Source: Shewanella sp. SG41-4
Lineage (GTDB): Bacteria > Pseudomonadota > Gammaproteobacteria > Enterobacterales > Shewanellaceae
Assembly: GCF_014164505.1 (NCBI RefSeq)
Contig: NZ_JACJFI010000003.1
Location: 1 to 64,000 of the forward strand
Direction of reading: 5' to 3'
Length of the DNA: 64,000 nucleotides
The notes under the pieces were generated by a model, which saw nothing but the letters and a program-made list of their open reading frames with translations, had not been told where the DNA came from and made no database searches. Each line of letters begins with the position of its first letter. Position 1 is the first letter of the stretch. Shown here in pieces: positions 9,037 to 17,439 of the stretch. A program made the position numbers and the translations under genes.

Positions 9037-9936
9037 ATGACATTTTTTCAAGAATATGGCTTAACTCAACATTTGGCGATTATTTTAGCCATTGATTTAA
9101 CCATCGCTATCGTTTTACTGGCGCTAATGCGTTATTTGCAAGGCTGGAGTATTAAAGTCAACAGCAGTGCCGAGTTAGCAGAGCGTGATAATTTTGCATT
9201 TGGTATCAGTACTGCAGGTGCAATTGCTGCGCTAGGTATTGTGCTTACAGGCGCCATTACCGGCGAGGCTGCACCGTCTTATTTAACCGAAGCCATTGGC
9301 ATGTCGGCTTACGGCTTGTTTGGCTTAGTATTGATTAAATTAGGTCGCTTTTTGCATGATAAAATCGCCTTAAATGAATTTGCTAAAAACGCTGAAATCC
9401 TTAAAGGTAACGTGTCGGTTGCCGTGGTTGACGCCGCTGCAGCCATTGCTACAGCAATTATTATTCGCGCGGTATTAATGTGGGCTGAAGATATTACTTT
9501 AGATACCTTCATTGCTATTTTTAGTGCCTTTCTAATCTCACAACTGATGTTAGTGATACTCACTCGATTACGTGAAAAACGTTATGCTAAACGTAATCAA
9601 GATGCCTCAATGCAACAAGCCTTAACTCAAGGTCAAACGGCATTAGCATTGCGCCATAGCGGCTACATGATAGCCATGGCGTTAAGCTTCAATGCGGCAA
9701 GCCATTTTATTGTTTATGACCCAACAGCCTATGTAACCAACATTATCGGTTGGTGTGTATTCTCATTGATAATGCTAGTGGTGTTATCGCTGCTGATCGC
9801 CTTAGTGAAAAAACTGGTGTTAGCCGGAATTAATCTTGCTGAGGAAGTCGAAAAGCAACACAACATAGGTATTGCAGCCGTTGAAATGGCGATTAGTATT
9901 GCTGTTGCTCTTATTCTTACGGCGTTAATGGCTTAA
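9037..9936 (+). CDS. DUF350 (YjfL-like) membrane protein with two repeated domains
   Basis: Inner-membrane protein of 299 residues with about eight helices. DUF350 units are usually about 130 residues with four helices. Here two are joined, beginning near residues 15 and 160, each with the pattern of small residues and acidic positions (ELAERDNFAFGISTAGAIAAL in the first; ALRHSGYMIAMALSFNAA in the second). E. coli YjfL is the single-domain homologue and also lies in a PspA-type operon (yjfIJKL). The start is 13 bp after the lipoprotein stop, with AAGGA upstream. The biochemical role is unproven. Next to an aminopropyltransferase and a PspA homologue, a membrane-stress or polyamine-linked role is a reasonable inference. 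Confidence 0.85.
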   Translation: MTFFQEYGLTQHLAIILAIDLTIAIVLLALMRYLQGWSIKVNSSAELAERDNFAFGISTAGAIAALGIVLTGAITGEAAPSYLTEAIGMSAYGLFGLVLIKLGRFLHDKIALNEFAKNAEILKGNVSVAVVDAAAAIATAIIIRAVLMWAEDITLDTFIAIFSAFLISQLMLVILTRLREKRYAKRNQDASMQQALTQGQTALALRHSGYMIAMALSFNAASHFIVYDPTAYVTNIIGWCVFSLIMLVVLSLLIALVKKLVLAGINLAEEVEKQHNIGIAAVEMAISIAVALILTALMA

Positions 9937-9939
9937 TTT

Positions 9940-11700
9940 ATGACAACACCTTTGCTCGATGAACTTCCCACCAATACAACACCGGGGGACTCGCAGCAAA
10001 GTCCTCTATCATCCCGTCAAGTATCGAAGTTTGATGATGCCTTATTACTCGGCATCATGGCTTCGCTGGCGGGATGTGGCCTTATCTATGAATATTTACT
10101 GTCACACTATGCAGGTCGAATTCTCGGCGCACTAGAAGCTGCCATTTACACCATGATTGGATTAATGATTGTGTCTATGGGTGTGGGCGCATTTGCTGCA
10201 CGTAAAATAAAATGCGCGTTTACAGGCTTTGCCATGCTCGAATTAACCGTGGCACTGTGTGGCTCATTTGCCATTATCGTTACCGCTGCCGTGATTGGAT
10301 TTGGTCAACAACTGCCATTAACTATCGCCAATACATTGGGCTTGCCGCCCGATCATTTACCCAATGGTGGCTTTATTGCCAGCCTGCAAACCCTGAGTGA
10401 ATTCTTACCTTATGTGTGGGGAGTATTGCTTGGGTTAATGATTGGCATGGAGATCCCACTTATTGCTCGAGTTCGGCAATCCTTATCTGAAGCACACTTA
10501 CTGCATAATGCCGGCACCATATATGGTGCCGATTACATTGGTGCTGGTATCGGCGCCGCTATCTGGGTTGGTTTTATGTTGTCGATTGATATTCAATTAG
10601 CAGCGGCATTAACCGCCAGTGTTAATTTACTCGCTGGGCTAGTATTTATTTGGCGATTTTGGGCACAGATCCGTCATGCTAAGTGGTTGCTAATAGGCCA
10701 CATTATTGCCAGCGTTGTGATTGGCTTACTCGCGGTTAAAGGCCCTAGCTGGGAACAGCATTTTAATAATCTATTATATAAAGATCATGTGGTTTACGCT
10801 AAAGCAACACGGTTCCAGCAGCTCAACTTTACTGAACGTTTGCGCGGTGGCGAATTGCCTCCAGTTTATAATTTATACATTAATGGTCGTCTGCAATTTT
10901 CGAGCAGCGACGAGCATATTTATCACAGTTTCCTAGTGCATCCCACACTGGCTGCCAGCGCACGTCACGATAACGTGTTAATTATTGGCGGTGGTGATGG
11001 CTTGGGGCTAAAACAAGTGCTCAAATGGCAACCAAAAGCCGTGACCTTAATGGATTTAGATAAAGACTTGCTGGCACTGTTTAAATCGCCTCCTGCAGAT
11101 ATGCCCAAGCACTTAAGAGATGCATTACTGACGTTAAACGGTGATGCGTTAAACGATCCTCGCTTAACGCTTATGGTCGACGATGCGTTTAACGGTGTCG
11201 ATAAGCTAATTCAAAATGGCAAAATGTTTGATGCCATCATTGTTGACTTACCCGACCCAAGTCATCCAGACTTAAATAAACTTTATTCAGATTTATTTTA
11301 TCGCAAGCTCAACGAGTTACTCAGCGCTGATGGCGTGATCACGGTGCAATCAACCTCACCTTATCATGCACAAAAAGCATTTATGTCGGTCGGAAAAACA
11401 CTGACTGCGGCTGGATTTAATGTAAAGCAGTATCACCATAATGTCCCTAGCTTTGGTGAATGGGGCTGGAGCATTGGCAGTAAAATGGGTAAAAACCCGC
11501 AGCAACGATTGGCTGCAATAGATGAAATTCCGGTACCAGAAGAGTGGCTTACCCCAGGGCTTATCCACGCTTCATTTGAGTTTCCAAAGCACTTCTATGG
11601 CGATATAGACAATATTAAAGTGAATGAAATTGGTTCACTACAGCTGTATCACTACCATTTAGCGGCTTGGTCAGAAAACGAAGTAATTAATCTTTTTTAA
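9940..11700 (+). CDS. Membrane-fused polyamine aminopropyltransferase (spermidine synthase-like)
   Basis: Probable transfer of an aminopropyl group from decarboxylated S-adenosylmethionine to a polyamine. At 586 residues it is about twice a soluble SpeE. The N-terminal half (about 30-255) has seven or eight hydrophobic helices. The C-terminal half carries the spermidine synthase fold: LIIGGGDGLGLKQVL near 347-361 for nucleotide binding, VTLMDLD after it, and IIVDLPDPSHPDLNKLYS near 429-446, where the DPxxP segment normally positions the amine. The start is 3 bp after the DUF350 stop, so translation is probably coupled. Whether it makes spermidine, another polyamine or a polyamine adduct of an envelope molecule cannot be read from the sequence. 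Confidence 0.85.
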   Translation: MTTPLLDELPTNTTPGDSQQSPLSSRQVSKFDDALLLGIMASLAGCGLIYEYLLSHYAGRILGALEAAIYTMIGLMIVSMGVGAFAARKIKCAFTGFAMLELTVALCGSFAIIVTAAVIGFGQQLPLTIANTLGLPPDHLPNGGFIASLQTLSEFLPYVWGVLLGLMIGMEIPLIARVRQSLSEAHLLHNAGTIYGADYIGAGIGAAIWVGFMLSIDIQLAAALTASVNLLAGLVFIWRFWAQIRHAKWLLIGHIIASVVIGLLAVKGPSWEQHFNNLLYKDHVVYAKATRFQQLNFTERLRGGELPPVYNLYINGRLQFSSSDEHIYHSFLVHPTLAASARHDNVLIIGGGDGLGLKQVLKWQPKAVTLMDLDKDLLALFKSPPADMPKHLRDALLTLNGDALNDPRLTLMVDDAFNGVDKLIQNGKMFDAIIVDLPDPSHPDLNKLYSDLFYRKLNELLSADGVITVQSTSPYHAQKAFMSVGKTLTAAGFNVKQYHHNVPSFGEWGWSIGSKMGKNPQQRLAAIDEIPVPEEWLTPGLIHASFEFPKHFYGDIDNIKVNEIGSLQLYHYHLAAWSENEVINLF

Positions 11701-11716
11701 TTGGATCAGATAGCGC

Positions 11717-11744
11717 TTGACATATTATGTCTAGATGCTATCTT
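11717..11744 (+). promoter_or_regulatory. Candidate promoter P2 of the yjfI-pspA-yjfK unit
   Basis: A perfect TTGACA (11717-11722) and TATCTT (11739-11744) are separated by 16 bp. Operator copy 2 overlaps the -35 and copy 3 would begin at about the start site, a layout typical of repression. Confidence 0.55.
11719..11731. promoter_or_regulatory. Operator-like palindrome, copy 2
   Basis: GACATATTATGTC, identical to copy 1. Together with copy 3 it forms a larger inverted repeat with 16-bp arms (TTGACATATTATGTCT and its complement). Confidence 0.8.
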
Positions 11745-11752
11745 TACTCACA

Positions 11753-11765
11753 GACATAATATGTC
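11753..11765. promoter_or_regulatory. Operator-like palindrome, copy 3
   Basis: GACATAATATGTC is copy 2 in inverse orientation, 34 bp centre to centre from it and 15 bp before the yjfI-like start codon, directly ahead of the RBS AAGGA. Confidence 0.8.
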
Positions 11766-11779
11766 AATTAAGGACGAAT

Positions 11780-12193
11780 ATGAACATCCATACTATTGCA
11801 GGTCACTTAAACGGACTATGCGATCAAAGCAAAACCGGTTTTCAGTTTGATTGTTATCCAATTGACGGTGATGTTGAAGTGTTACAAGTCAATATTGTCG
11901 GCCGAGAAGAAATTCCGGTGTTTGTATCAGTAACTGACAACCAAATATTGTGTATCAGTTATTTGTGGGGCGAAAACGAAGTAAACCAAACTCGCCGCGC
12001 TGAAATGTTTGAGACCATGTTAGAGCTCAACATTCCAATGCCATTATCATCGTTTGCCAAAATCGATGATAAATATGTGGTTTACGGTGCATTGTCTGTG
12101 CAATCAAGCATGGAAGAAATTGAACAAGAATTAGCAGTACTGTCAGACAACTGTCTGGAAGTCATCGACGAACTCGTCGAATTTTTAATTTAA
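11780..12193 (+). CDS. YjfI-like DUF2170 protein
   Basis: Cytoplasmic protein of 137 residues from ATG 11780, chosen because AAGGA lies about 6 bases before it and because the upstream in-frame ATG at 11735 would place operator copy 3 inside the coding region. It matches the DUF2170/YjfI type (NIHTIAGHLNGLCDQS start, VFVSVTDNQILCISYLW, then an acidic C-terminus with ELVEFLI). E. coli YjfI is similar in length and precedes the PspA-like YjfJ, the same order as here. The fold resembles small chaperone-like or secretion-accessory proteins, but the function is unknown. First gene of the second block behind promoter P2. Confidence 0.8.
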   Translation: MNIHTIAGHLNGLCDQSKTGFQFDCYPIDGDVEVLQVNIVGREEIPVFVSVTDNQILCISYLWGENEVNQTRRAEMFETMLELNIPMPLSSFAKIDDKYVVYGALSVQSSMEEIEQELAVLSDNCLEVIDELVEFLI

Positions 12194-12203
12194 GGAGCCA
12201 ATT

Positions 12204-12893
12204 ATGGGCATTCTAAACAAGATTCTTACAGCGTTTCGTGGTGGTGCAACTGAAGTTGGCCAAAATATCGTTGACGCAAACTCAACCCGAATTTTTGAAC
12301 AAGAAATTCGTGATGCAGAAAAACATTTAACCCGCGCTAAACGTGAATTGACTGACGTTATGGCTAAAGAAATGCAAGCCAGCCGCGAAATTGATCGCCT
12401 AAAGCGTAGTGTTGTTGAGCACGAGGGTTATGTAACCCAAGCGTTAGATAAAGGTAATGAAGCTTTAGCGATTGAAATTGCTGAAAAGATTGCTCAACTA
12501 GACGAAGAATTAGCTGAACAACAAACCGCCAATGACAGCTTTAGCTCACATGCAGTGCGTTTAAAAGATTTAGTGAAGAAGACAGAGCGTCAGTTAAATG
12601 ATTACCAACGTCAACTTACTATGGTTAAAACCACTGAAAGCGTGCAAAAAGCTACTGCGACTATCACAGACTCATTTGCATCAAGCAATTCAAAACTGCT
12701 TAACGCTAAAGATTCACTAGAGCGCATTAAAGCACGTCAACAGCAGTTTGATGACCGCCTAAAAGCGTCAGAAACATTAGCTGAAGAGAATAGCGATAAG
12801 TCATTACATGCCAAGTTAGCTGAAGCAGGTATTGGCGAGCAAAAATCAAATGCTAATGCTGTGCTAGATCGCATTAAAGCACGTAAAGGTTAA
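12204..12893 (+). CDS. PspA/IM30-family coiled-coil protein (YjfJ-like)
   Basis: Member of the PspA/Vipp1 (bacterial ESCRT-III-like) family, which forms membrane-remodelling assemblies that protect the inner membrane. Its 229 residues start with MGILNKILTAFRGGATE, the amphipathic helix expected to insert into lipid, followed by long charged heptads (EQEIRDAEKHLTRAKRELTD, AEKIAQLDEELAEQQ, RLKDLVKKTERQLNDYQ). The C-terminus is short and basic (DRIKARKG). No PspF gene or sigma-54 promoter is nearby, unlike classical psp operons; control seems to be through the repeated palindrome instead. GGAG lies 8 bases before ATG, 10 bp after yjfI. Confidence 0.92.
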   Translation: MGILNKILTAFRGGATEVGQNIVDANSTRIFEQEIRDAEKHLTRAKRELTDVMAKEMQASREIDRLKRSVVEHEGYVTQALDKGNEALAIEIAEKIAQLDEELAEQQTANDSFSSHAVRLKDLVKKTERQLNDYQRQLTMVKTTESVQKATATITDSFASSNSKLLNAKDSLERIKARQQQFDDRLKASETLAEENSDKSLHAKLAEAGIGEQKSNANAVLDRIKARKG

Positions 12894-12899
12894 GCTATT

Positions 12900-13553
12900 A
12901 TGGGATTTCTTAGCGGCCTATTCGGCAAAAAAGAAGCCCCGAAGCGTCAGCTTGACCATCCTAATAAACTGCTCAAGGGTGATATGATCACCTTTGATGA
13001 CAGTTTTGCTTTGCCTACGCAATTGCGTGGGCAACAGCTTAAGGTTGAAGCTATTCATACCTATGAATACCAACGCTCGCAGCTTTGTGAATTCTTATTA
13101 CGTGGCCATAGCGGCACCGCAATCTATTTATCCTACGTGCAAGAAGACGAATCCTACTTAAGTATTTCAATGAAAATCAATCGCGCTGTGGTTGAACAAT
13201 TGTTTGATCTTGACGCATTTGCTGAAATATTTGAAGAACCAGGCAAAGCAACGCTGACATTGCAGGCGCTTCCAGCCGAGTTAGCCACTGAGTTCGATAA
13301 ATGGCTCAGTGATGAATATCATCAAGTTGAATTTGCAGCTTTTGGTTACTTCCACCGTCAAGATTATCGCGATCTAAAGCCGCCTCAAAACGACGATGAT
13401 GCTCGCGGTGAAGGTTTTGAAGGTTACAGTTTAGCCAATTCGGATGACTCTCACGCACTTGATGTTGAAGTTTACGAAAGTGGAGACACTGAAGTGATGT
13501 TGACTTTATATCGCCCACTGACCGATATTAGAGAGTACTGGCCAGCAAGCTGA
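12900..13553 (+). CDS. YjfK-like DUF2491 protein
   Basis: Soluble protein of 217 residues, close to E. coli YjfK in length, in the conserved order YjfI-PspA-YjfK. It starts with the hydrophobic/basic MGFLSGLFGKKEAP, a possible membrane-peripheral helix. A beta-rich body follows with LPTQLRGQQLKVEAIHTYEY and YLSISMKINRAVVEQLFDLD, ending in ESGDTEVMLTLYRPLTDIREYW. The family role is unknown. The gap to pspA is 6 bp, so the genes are surely co-transcribed. Confidence 0.82.
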   Translation: MGFLSGLFGKKEAPKRQLDHPNKLLKGDMITFDDSFALPTQLRGQQLKVEAIHTYEYQRSQLCEFLLRGHSGTAIYLSYVQEDESYLSISMKINRAVVEQLFDLDAFAEIFEEPGKATLTLQALPAELATEFDKWLSDEYHQVEFAAFGYFHRQDYRDLKPPQNDDDARGEGFEGYSLANSDDSHALDVEVYESGDTEVMLTLYRPLTDIREYWPAS

Positions 13554-13576
13554 TACAGGTAGGAGACGATTTTCTA

Positions 13577-13912
13577 ATGAGTTCAGGCAAACCGTTACCA
13601 GATAAGTGGCTTAAAAACCAACAAGCTGCAAAAGCAACCCAAGTGGCTTTTGATCTGGATGAGAAGTTTCAATACTCAATCCGAAAAGAAGCCCTAGACA
13701 AAGGCGTCAGTCCCTCAGACCAAATCAGGACAATACTTGGATTATCAGTATCCAAACGTCCTAAGCGCCCCCGTTTAACGGTGTCATTAAATGCTGAAGA
13801 TTACGTTATTTTAGCCCAGAAATACGGCTTAGAATCAGAGTCGCAGCTGGAAATCAAAAAGCGCGTATTAGATGATTTGGTTCACTTCGTAGATACTAAA
13901 TCGTCAAAATAA
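13577..13912 (+). CDS. Putative tandem ribbon-helix-helix protein, last gene of the cluster
   Basis: No family recognised. The 111 residues seem to contain two similar units: TQVAFDLDEKFQYSIRKEALDKGVSPSDQIRTILGL (about 20-55, cited as a span) and LTVSLNAEDYVILAQKYGLESESQLEIKKRVLDDL (about 67-101). Each has a short amphipathic strand, a helix, a turn (GVSPSDQ / GLESESQ) and a second helix, the ribbon-helix-helix pattern, with basic residues in the linker (KRPKRPR). A monomer carrying both halves of the usual RHH dimer would suit a short palindrome such as the one repeated upstream. The start has GGAG 11 bases before ATG, 23 bp after yjfK. The regulator role is inferred. Confidence 0.6.
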   Translation: MSSGKPLPDKWLKNQQAAKATQVAFDLDEKFQYSIRKEALDKGVSPSDQIRTILGLSVSKRPKRPRLTVSLNAEDYVILAQKYGLESESQLEIKKRVLDDLVHFVDTKSSK

Positions 13913-13947
13913 ACACCGTTGTCGGCACATTACCTCAACTAAAAACA

Positions 13948-13978
13948 ACGCACTAGACACTTGTCTTGTGCGTTTTTT
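13948..13978 (+). terminator. Terminator of the PspA cluster
   Basis: A 12-bp stem with one mismatch (ACGCACTAGACA / TGTCTTGTGCGT) is followed by TTTTT. It separates the cluster from the potassium channel. Confidence 0.88.
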
Positions 13979-14041
13979 GTTATGATAAGCTCAATATCTT
14001 ACCAAAGCCTCTCGGCGAACGAATGTAAACGGACTTAATAT

Positions 14042-14851
14042 ATGCTCGAATCTAAACGTTGGTCGATCAAAAATGTCGATGGTCCAAGCCCATTTGAACT
14101 CGCAATGATGGTGTTATCATTGGTCTCCGTGGTGATTGTACTCACCATTACGTTTGGTAAATTAGATGCTGAAACCAACAAAGTGTTGCTGTATATCGAC
14201 ACGACTATCTGCATGATTTTTATGACCAAGTTTTTCCATGGTTTATTCAAAGCACGTAATAAAGCCTTTTACTTTAGGCACCATTGGATAGACTTTGTTG
14301 CCAGCATTCCGGCCATTGAAGCACTGCGTATCGCCCGTATATTCCAAATATTAAGGGTTATTCGATTAATCCGCATGAGCCGGTCATTATTAATCCCGTT
14401 ATTACGTCAGCGAAAACAATCTACATTAGCCAGTTTACTGGTGGCGATGGTATTAATTTTAGCCACTGCATCTGTACTTATTTTATTGGTAGAAAGCACA
14501 GAGCCTAGCGCCAATATCCAAACAGCAGAGCAAGCCATTTGGTGGGCATTAGTGACCATATCAACCGTCGGTTACGGTGACTTCTATCCCGTCAGTACTG
14601 TAGGACATATTATTGGGGGATTAGTGATCATTAGTGGTGTCAGCTTTTTCGGGGTGATATCTGGTTATATGGCATCTGTTTTCGTCGCACCAGATGAGCA
14701 AGAACGGAACGAAGCACAAGAGGCTCAAGCAGCGCATAAAGCGGAAATCAATACCAAGCTAGAACAAGCACTTGAGCGCATGGAACAAAATCAGCAGCAA
14801 ATGATCGAAGAAATTGCCACTTTACGCAATCAACTCGGTAAACGTAAATAG
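14042..14851 (+). CDS. Voltage-gated-type potassium channel subunit
   Basis: Six-helix cation channel of 269 residues. The S4-like segment carries regularly spaced arginines (ALRIARIFQILRVIRLIRMS, about 97-116). The pore loop has the potassium selectivity filter TVGYGD (about 174-179). A long charged coiled-coil tail follows S6 (AHKAEINTKLEQALERMEQN), probably for tetramer assembly. No RCK/TrkA-N domain is present. It has its own transcription unit, flanked by terminators on both sides, and lacks the GACATATTATGTC palindrome upstream. PspA- and polyamine-linked neighbours make a role in membrane potential or osmotic homeostasis tempting, but this is inference from position. The ATG follows GGA nine bases upstream. 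Confidence 0.9.
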   Translation: MLESKRWSIKNVDGPSPFELAMMVLSLVSVVIVLTITFGKLDAETNKVLLYIDTTICMIFMTKFFHGLFKARNKAFYFRHHWIDFVASIPAIEALRIARIFQILRVIRLIRMSRSLLIPLLRQRKQSTLASLLVAMVLILATASVLILLVESTEPSANIQTAEQAIWWALVTISTVGYGDFYPVSTVGHIIGGLVIISGVSFFGVISGYMASVFVAPDEQERNEAQEAQAAHKAEINTKLEQALERMEQNQQQMIEEIATLRNQLGKRK

Positions 14852-15002
14852 CATTAGAAATATTGCACTACGATTTTAATTGCGACCAAAGGCAGTCACT
14901 TATTTTAGCTGTGTGGATGGTTGGTCTGTTACTCGTTAACGCAACATCGTTAGCGGGAAAAAGATGGTTTTAACATGGTTTATTATCCAAAATAAGGTTA
15001 AA

Positions 15003-15038
15003 AATAAGCCCAAAGTAAGTCATTACTTTGGGCTTATT
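15003..15038. terminator. Hairpin between convergent channel and mrcB genes
   Basis: A perfect 16-bp stem (15003-15018 with 15023-15038) around GTCA, GC-rich in the middle (AAGCCCAAAG). T-tracts are weak on both sides. It probably terminates both converging genes. Confidence 0.75.
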
Positions 15039-15070
15039 GTTGGCAACTATATAATGGTTAAGCTAACGTT

Positions 15071-17371
15071 TTACTCTCCCACCAGCTTCTGCCACCAAGA
15101 TAATGATTTGCCACAATTGGCTACAGGATGATAGCTTGCGTCTAATGCAGGTAGGCCGATAATGTTGTCACAATTACCTTGTTTAGCCATACCTGTTGTA
15201 CGATCAAAATAGCCATTAATCACCCCATTTACAGGCATCATTCGTAAACTAAGCGGTGGACGTTCATGTAAAAAGGCTTGATACACGGCCATTGCACCGC
15301 TGCTGCCATACAGGCCCGTTTTACTGTTATCGTCTTGACCGACCCAAATAGCCGCTACGTTACGCTCATCAAATCCAGCAAACCAAGAGTCACGGCTATC
15401 ATTACTGGTGCCGGTTTTACCCGCTAAACGAACCCCAGGAAATGCAGCGCCTAAACGCTTAGCCGTACCACTGCGCACCACTTGGTTCATTGCATATTGA
15501 ACTAAGTAATCGGTTGCCGGATCAATCGCCATCGACGATGGCACCCGAGTCACTTCCAACGCTTGGTTTTGACTGTCTAATACCGCTGTAATAGATGATA
15601 ACTTACGATAGCGACCTTCATCAGCAATGGTTTGATAAACTTGAGCCACCATTAATGGTGAGCCATTCACCGCACCCAGTAACATCGATGGATAAGGGGA
15701 TATATCATCCTCCCAACCCGATTTTTTCAATGTAGCAGCAACCGTTTCAACGCCAACAGCCAAACCAACATTAACCGTTGGAACGTTCATTGAATCTTTA
15801 AACGCGTTTAATAAAGGCACTTGACCACTGAATTTTTTATCCACGTTTTTAGGAGACCACGTTTTACCTTGCTCATTTTTAAGAGTGATCGGTTTGTCCT
15901 CTACGGGTGTGGCTAAAGTGAACTTATCTGCTTGGCGTAATGCGCTGGCATACACAAATGGTTTTATTAACGATCCAATTGGACGTCTAATTTCAACCGC
16001 GCGGTTAAACCCTTCATAACTTGGTTGTTTATCACCCACCATCGCAGCAATGCCGCCAGTATATTTGTCGGTAACAACCATACCAACTTGAACGTTTTTA
16101 GCCCGTTTATCGAGTGATGCCATGGTAGACAGCACTGCTTTTTCTGCAGCTTCTTGGGCCATTGGATCGAGTGTGGTATACACTTTTACGCCCGACTGCT
16201 TCAGTAACGAATCGCCATATCGGTCGCGCAACTCTTGTTTTACCACAGCAAAAAACGCTGGTAACTTCTGGTGTACCGATTTTGTAGCACTGCGTAAACC
16301 TATCGGTGACTCTGCTGCAGCTTTATATTGGGCAACGGTTAATTTATCGCTTTCCATTAGCAGACGTAACACTAAATCACGGCGCTCTTGGGCTCGTTCC
16401 GGGTAACGCCACGGGTTGTAATAAGAAGGTCCTTTAATGACCGCAACTAAAAAGGCTTGCTGCGACACGGTCAGCTCACCAATAGGGCGACCAAAGTAGA
16501 ATTGTGACGCTAACCCCATACCATGCACACCACGAGCCTTGTCTTGGCCCATGTACACTTCATTAAGATAAGCTTCAAGAATCTCATCTTTGCTATAACG
16601 AAAATCAATAATCAATGCCATTATGGCTTCGCGAGCTTTACGAACAAGAGAACGTTCACTGCTTAAAAAGAAGTTTTTGGCTAACTGCTGGGTTAAGGTA
16701 GAACCACCTTGCACTGTACGGCCAGCAGTAATATTGACCACGGCAGCACGTGCAATAGCCAATGGGTTAACCCCAAAATGCTCATAAAAACTGCGATCCT
16801 CAACCAAAATAAGCGCATCGATGATCATCGAAGGCATCTCTGGTGTTCGCACAAATAGACGGTCTTCACCATCGCCGGCAATAATGCGATCAAGTAATAC
16901 CGGTTCTAAATGAAATACTGCTAATTCACGTTTGTCAGACATCCGCTTAACTGAGCTAACGCCTTCTGAGTCAAAGCTAATCATCACTCGTTGCTCGGCT
17001 TGATTGCCTTCGGGATGCAAAAAAGGTCGACGCCATAATTCAATGCGAGTGCTCGAAGCAGAAAATTCGCCAACTTGTCGTGGTTCGGACACTTTACGAT
17101 AACCCAGTAACTTAAGCTCAGCCATTAACTGCGGATGGTTTATCGCAGCTCCGGGGTATAAAGCCATTGAACGACTAAACACTTGGGCAGGTAAATGCCA
17201 CTTTTGGCCTTCAAATTTCTGTGCAATAATCTGGTCTAAATAAATCGCATAAAAGCTCACAACTGCAATACCAACGATTGATAATTTCCATGTGAGCGAC
17301 CACAGTTTTTGCCACCAAGATGAGCCACTTTTTTTTGTGCTGGCTGAAGACTTTTTGGTTTTTTTAGTCAT
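15071..17371 (-). CDS. mrcB: Penicillin-binding protein 1B
   Basis: Bifunctional class A peptidoglycan synthase: glycan polymerisation and peptide cross-linking in the periplasm. The 766 residues begin with a Lys/Ser-rich cytoplasmic tail and one membrane helix (about 28-47), then a UB2H-like region. The glycosyltransferase motifs are EDRSFYEHFG (near 190) and GGSTLTQQLAKNFF (near 220). The transpeptidase motifs are SLIK (near 465), SMN, and KTGT (near 652). All catalytic motifs are intact. The C-terminus after KTGT ends in a short Cys-containing tail (GNCDN, ANCGKS). Stand-alone gene, convergent with the potassium channel. Confidence 0.96.
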   Translation of the reverse strand: MTKKTKKSSASTKKSGSSWWQKLWSLTWKLSIVGIAVVSFYAIYLDQIIAQKFEGQKWHLPAQVFSRSMALYPGAAINHPQLMAELKLLGYRKVSEPRQVGEFSASSTRIELWRRPFLHPEGNQAEQRVMISFDSEGVSSVKRMSDKRELAVFHLEPVLLDRIIAGDGEDRLFVRTPEMPSMIIDALILVEDRSFYEHFGVNPLAIARAAVVNITAGRTVQGGSTLTQQLAKNFFLSSERSLVRKAREAIMALIIDFRYSKDEILEAYLNEVYMGQDKARGVHGMGLASQFYFGRPIGELTVSQQAFLVAVIKGPSYYNPWRYPERAQERRDLVLRLLMESDKLTVAQYKAAAESPIGLRSATKSVHQKLPAFFAVVKQELRDRYGDSLLKQSGVKVYTTLDPMAQEAAEKAVLSTMASLDKRAKNVQVGMVVTDKYTGGIAAMVGDKQPSYEGFNRAVEIRRPIGSLIKPFVYASALRQADKFTLATPVEDKPITLKNEQGKTWSPKNVDKKFSGQVPLLNAFKDSMNVPTVNVGLAVGVETVAATLKKSGWEDDISPYPSMLLGAVNGSPLMVAQVYQTIADEGRYRKLSSITAVLDSQNQALEVTRVPSSMAIDPATDYLVQYAMNQVVRSGTAKRLGAAFPGVRLAGKTGTSNDSRDSWFAGFDERNVAAIWVGQDDNSKTGLYGSSGAMAVYQAFLHERPPLSLRMMPVNGVINGYFDRTTGMAKQGNCDNIIGLPALDASYHPVANCGKSLSWWQKLVGE

Positions 17372-17439
17372 AAATAATGGTTTCGTTTTCCATATAACGC
17401 TGAAATAATTGCATGTTATTAATAAGCTAAATGGCTTAT

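Noticed and set aside
12204-12893. Classical Psp operon controlled by PspF and sigma-54
   Set aside because: No pspF, pspB or pspC homologue and no GG-N10-GC promoter is visible; the neighbours are YjfI/YjfK-type.
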